Origin: Caulobacteraceae bacterium | Lineage (GTDB): Bacteria; Pseudomonadota; Alphaproteobacteria; Caulobacterales; Caulobacteraceae | NCBI GenBank assembly: GCA_947501315.1 | Contig: CANMXH010000092.1 | Span: forward strand, 1 to 8,419 | Direction of reading: 5' to 3' | Length of the DNA stretch: 8,419 bases | Shown here: in pieces, positions 6,628 to 8,419 of the stretch | How positions within the stretch are numbered: the stretch's first letter is position 1 | Layout of the letters: each line of letters starts with the position of its first letter | Notes under the pieces: generated by a model | Database searches by the model: none | The model's input: the letters and a program-made list of their open reading frames with translations, nothing else | Told to the model about the DNA's origin: nothing | Translations under genes and position numbers: made by a program

Positions 6628-7437
6628 AATCGCCTGGCTCAACCGCCCGCCGACACGGATCGGCTCGACCCGCGTCGCCAGACCGGTCCTGTCATCGGTC
6701 TCGACATAGACGCCACAGATCGTCGCCGGCCCATGCGCCGGGACATAGCGGCCGCCGGAGAGCCGGGTCGTGAAGCGCCGCAGGGGCTCTTCCTTCTCAT
6801 TGCCGATGACGCTGTCGTAGTCGCAGCATCCGCCGGCGTCGGTCTGATAGGCGGTGCCGCCGGGCAGGATCTGGCAGTCGGCGGTCGGCACATGGGTGTG
6901 GGTGCCGACCACCAGCGAGGCGCGTCCGTCGCAGAAATGGCCCATGGCCATCTTCTCGGAGGTGGCCTCGCAATGCATGTCGACGATGATGGCGTCGGCG
7001 GCCATCCCCATCGGACAGGCGGCCAGTTCCTTTTCGACGGCACTGAACGGGCAGTCCATCGGGTCCATGTGGATGCGGCCCAGCACATTCATGACCAACA
7101 CGGTCTTGCCGCTCTGGGTCTCGAACAGATTGGCCCCGGCGCCGGGGGCGTCCATCAGGCGGGGATAGTTGGCCGGGCGGATCAGGCGCGGCTCGCGTAC
7201 GATATAGGTCAGAGCCTCGCGCTGGTCCCAGCTGTGGTTGCCCAGCGTCAGGCAGTCCGCCCCGGCCATGAACAGCTCGCGCGCCGTGTTCTCGGTAATG
7301 CCGAAACCACCCGCGGCGTTCTCGGCATTGACCACTACGAAATCGAGTTTCAGGTCGCGCTTCAGGCCCGGCAGGTGATCGCTCAGCCCGTCACGTCCGG
7401 ACTTGCCGACGACATCACCGAAAAAAGCCAGTCTCAT
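6616..7437 (-). CDS. TIGR00282-family metallophosphoesterase (YmdB-like)
   Basis: This 273-residue protein matches the compact YmdB/DR1281 family end to end. The metal-binding residues appear in order: 'FFGDVVGKSGR' (Asp8), 'VVNAENAAGGFGIT' (Glu39, Asn40), 'LTLGNHSWDQRE' (Asn67, His68), 'VDMHCEATSEK' (His155) and 'VVGTHTHVPTAD' (His180, His182). Bacillus subtilis YmdB has phosphodiesterase activity on 2',3'- or 3',5'-cyclic nucleotides and influences RNA decay and biofilm formation; in alphaproteobacteria the role is less clear. No signal peptide is present, so it should be cytoplasmic. The length is normal. Its ATG overlaps the fau stop in ATGA, and there is no Shine-Dalgarno of its own, so it is probably translated by coupling to fau. 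It ends 84 nt before the BlaI-type gene on the same strand. Confidence 0.92.
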   Translation of the reverse strand: MRLAFFGDVVGKSGRDGLSDHLPGLKRDLKLDFVVVNAENAAGGFGITENTARELFMAGADCLTLGNHSWDQREALTYIVREPRLIRPANYPRLMDAPGAGANLFETQSGKTVLVMNVLGRIHMDPMDCPFSAVEKELAACPMGMAADAIIVDMHCEATSEKMAMGHFCDGRASLVVGTHTHVPTADCQILPGGTAYQTDAGGCCDYDSVIGNEKEEPLRRFTTRLSGGRYVPAHGPATICGVYVETDDRTGLATRVEPIRVGGRLSQAIPVV

Positions 7438-7979
7438 GCGAAGGGTCTATAGCCGGTCTCTGTCAGAACGCCATGCAGACGGATGTCGTGGGGCTCGGCC
7501 GGCAGGTCGGCGACTTCCTGGCCCGCATAGGCGAAGCCGATCCGGGTAACGGCGGGCCGCGCGGCAAAGGTCCGGTCGTAGTGGCCGCCGCCCTGCCCCA
7601 GCCGGCTGCCGCGGGCGTCAAAAGCCAGCAACGGGGCAAGGATCAGGTCCGGATCGACCACCTCAGCCAGCGGAAACGGCGCCGGAACTCCCGCCTCGTC
7701 CAGCTCCAGCGGCTCGCCGGGAGACCACCGCCGGAAGATCATCGGTGCGTCGCGTTCGACCACCACCGGCAGGCAGAGTTCGCGACCGGCCTCAATCAGC
7801 GCCAGCGAAAGGGCCTCAACGTCCAGTTCCGAGCCGATCGCGCGATAGACCGCCACGATCTGGCCGGGCGGCAGGGCGTCGGCCTGTCCGGCGGCGCGGT
7901 CGGCCGCACCGGCATCGAGCCCGGCCAGCCGCTTGCGCGTCGCCCGCATGACCGATCTGAGCTCACGTTTGTCAGTCAT
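7434..7979 (-). CDS. fau: 5-formyltetrahydrofolate cyclo-ligase
   Basis: The 181-residue protein (from ATG 7979) converts 5-formyl-THF to 5,10-methenyl-THF using ATP, salvaging folate in the cytoplasm. It has the family's N-terminal basic helix ('DKRELRSVMRATRKRL', 3-18), 'AVYRAIGSELDV' (43-54, with the substrate-side Glu51), 'LILAPLLAFDARGSRLGQGGGHYDR' ending at 136, and a C-terminal 'GFAYAGQEV'. The G-x-G-G-G-x-Y-D-R block is the ATP-binding signature (usual form GYGGGYYDR; here Gln and His replace two aromatic positions). The frame stays open further upstream to 8075, but that part lies within the structured RNA region and does not resemble the family, so ATG 7979 is chosen. No AGGAGG-like site precedes it. 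The gene lies downstream of the probable 6S RNA, the classical ssrS-ygfA arrangement, and overlaps the YmdB-type gene by 4 nt. The E. coli names are ygfA or fau. Confidence 0.93.
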   Translation of the reverse strand: MTDKRELRSVMRATRKRLAGLDAGAADRAAGQADALPPGQIVAVYRAIGSELDVEALSLALIEAGRELCLPVVVERDAPMIFRRWSPGEPLELDEAGVPAPFPLAEVVDPDLILAPLLAFDARGSRLGQGGGHYDRTFAARPAVTRIGFAYAGQEVADLPAEPHDIRLHGVLTETGYRPFA

Positions 7980-7981
7980 GG

Positions 7982-8013
7982 GAGGAAAAATGTTGGCGGC
8001 GCCACAAGAGCCG
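7982..8013. repeat. Imperfect direct repeat, copy B
   Basis: Read on the minus strand, this is CGGCTCTTGT, then a variable centre, then CAACATTTTTCCTC. It matches copy A at 8119-8146 (CGGCTCTCGT, centre, CAACATTTCCTC). It covers the 3' end of the probable 6S RNA and the bases just before the fau start codon. The T-run here (five T on the minus strand) could contribute to termination or processing of the RNA. Confidence 0.6.
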
Positions 8014-8161
8014 TGAAGGGCGTTTAAATCCTCTCGACCTGGGTAGCCAGGTGGGCGCCGTGTGCCCAGGCCCACGGGCCTGATCAGGGACAGCTCCCTT
8101 CGAGTGAATTAAGGTCGCGAGGAAATGTTGCCTTCGACGAGAGCCGCAGCAGGACCCGCCA
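7994..8161 (-). ncRNA. ssrS: Probable 6S RNA (ssrS)
   Basis: The 227-nt gap between zapA and fau has no convincing coding sequence but much complementarity. In many proteobacteria the 6S RNA gene sits exactly between zapA and ygfA/fau. A promoter-like pair at 8191-8196 and 8168-8173 would start a transcript near 8161. The ends pair: TGGCGG (8161-8156) with CCGCCA (7999-7994). Inside, 8112-8122 pairs with 8030-8040 at 10 of 11 positions. Compact hairpins lie at 8037-8052 (6-bp arms), 8053-8067, 8067-8082 (up to 7-bp arms) and 8086-8099 (5-bp arms); some are mutually exclusive. The resulting length of about 168 nt is within the 6S range. 6S RNA binds the sigma70 holoenzyme by mimicking an open promoter. 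The precise ends and the fold are inferred. I could not run a covariance search, and another structured RNA or a fau leader element is the alternative. Confidence 0.65.
8119..8146. repeat. Imperfect direct repeat, copy A
   Basis: This is the partner of copy B (7982-8013), in the same orientation, lying in the 5' part of the probable 6S RNA. The shared ends are CGGCTCT and CAACATTT with CCTC; the centre differs in sequence and length, and copy B has two extra T. The copies start about 133 bp apart, measured from the shared CGGCTCT. Confidence 0.6.
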
Positions 8162-8167
8162 CCCAGC

Positions 8168-8196
8168 AAGATAGTCCCTAAGCCGGAGCGGAACAA
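8168..8196 (-). promoter_or_regulatory. Sigma70-like promoter of the probable 6S RNA
   Basis: On the minus strand TTGTTC (8196-8191) and TATCTT (8173-8168) are separated by exactly 17 nt. A start near 8161 would lie at the first base of the predicted closing stem. It is just downstream of the zapA stop, so the RNA and fau need not depend on zapA transcription. Confidence 0.55.
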
Positions 8197-8203
8197 TGGC
8201 CGG

Positions 8204-8216
8204 GGGTCAAAGACCC
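8204..8216 (-). terminator. Short hairpin over the zapA stop codon
   Basis: GGGTC (8204-8208) and GACCC (8212-8216) form a perfect 5-bp stem with a 3-nt loop that includes the end of zapA. No T-run follows on the minus strand, so it is at best a weak terminator or a stabilising 3' hairpin. Confidence 0.2.
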
Positions 8217-8419
8217 TGGGCGATCTTCTCCAGCCGCGCGGCGACGGCGTTCAGCGCCTCGGCCACGCCGTCACTCGAGACGGCGGCGGCCACGGTGGGG
8301 GCCACAGGACTGCCCATCCGGACCTCATGCAGCTCATCGGCCAGCATCAGTCCTGCCATCAGGAACAGCCGGAGGTCACCGACATGGCCGACCTCGCCGG
8401 AGACCTGGCGCACATGGCC
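8207..8419 (-). CDS. zapA: Cell division protein ZapA (5' end cut by window edge)
   Basis: The visible 70 residues run from the right edge to a TGA at 8209-8207. 'GHVRQVSGEVGHVGDLRLFLMAGLMLADELHEV' matches the C-terminal half of the ZapA globular domain, in which 'GD-x-R-L-x-L-M-A-x-L-x-L-A-D-E-L' is typical. The tail 'VAEALNAVAARLEKIAQGL' forms the coiled-coil helix at the C-terminus. ZapA is a small cytoplasmic protein that bundles FtsZ and stabilises the Z ring. The N-terminal part is missing because it lies outside the window; the GTG at 8413 is an internal Val, not a start. The gene precedes the probable 6S RNA and fau, a gene order conserved across many proteobacteria. Confidence 0.85.
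   Translation of the reverse strand, partial: GHVRQVSGEVGHVGDLRLFLMAGLMLADELHEVRMGSPVAPTVAAAVSSDGVAEALNAVAARLEKIAQGL

Noticed and set aside
6733..7452. Plus-strand ORF (239 codons) opposite the YmdB-type gene
   Set aside because: The minus-strand frame carries all metal-binding motifs of the family; the plus-strand frame is its shadow.
7972..8196. Minus-strand ORF (74 codons) between zapA and fau
   Set aside because: It lies in the structured RNA region, has an Arg/Gly/Ser-rich sequence without similarity I recognise, and has no ribosome site.

Overview
The window is GC-rich, with coding third positions dominated by G and C. It reads as a chromosomal segment of an alphaproteobacterium, probably a Caulobacterales relative such as Brevundimonas or Caulobacter. 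That placement is inferred from base composition, the stand-alone (small) type of PurL, and the zapA / structured RNA / fau order. No marker gene here settles the genus. I see no insertion sequence, CRISPR array, tRNA or prophage gene. Nearly all the DNA is accounted for by seven complete genes, two genes cut by the window edges, one probable structured RNA and a few short control regions.

Left part (1-1773): a minus-strand gene cut by the left edge encodes an aspartyl/asparaginyl beta-hydroxylase-like dioxygenase with a short helical, TPR-like N-terminus. It is divergent from a plus-strand gene for a multi-pass, TspO/MBR-like membrane protein. Centre (1807-4472): purL (FGAM synthase large subunit) is followed, with a 1-nt TGATG overlap, by a small DUF305 lipoprotein. 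Next, 4594-6168 is a Tat-exported PhoD-type phosphatase with a 14-bp perfect palindrome just upstream. It converges on a minus-strand BlaI/MecI-family repressor gene, and the two stop codons touch as TGATCA.

Right part (6532-8419, all minus strand): transcription runs from zapA (cut by the right edge) through a roughly 170-nt structured region with its own sigma70-like promoter, into fau (5-formyltetrahydrofolate cyclo-ligase) and then a TIGR00282/YmdB phosphodiesterase that overlaps fau by 4 nt. The zapA / RNA / fau order is the classical proteobacterial setting of 6S RNA (ssrS), so I call the structured stretch a probable 6S RNA. After the YmdB gene lies the blaI promoter, carrying two copies of TACGGCTGTA exactly 22 bp apart. 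One sits between the -35 and -10 and the other around the expected start site, which is the arrangement expected for a self-repressing BlaI-type regulator.

Functionally this is mostly housekeeping: purine synthesis, folate salvage, cell division and RNA polymerase control by 6S RNA, mixed with periplasmic phosphate and metal functions. I did not find a convincing new multi-gene system. The points most worth following up are the operator pair of an apparently orphan BlaI, the unannotated RNA with its imperfect direct repeats, and the palindrome in front of phoD.
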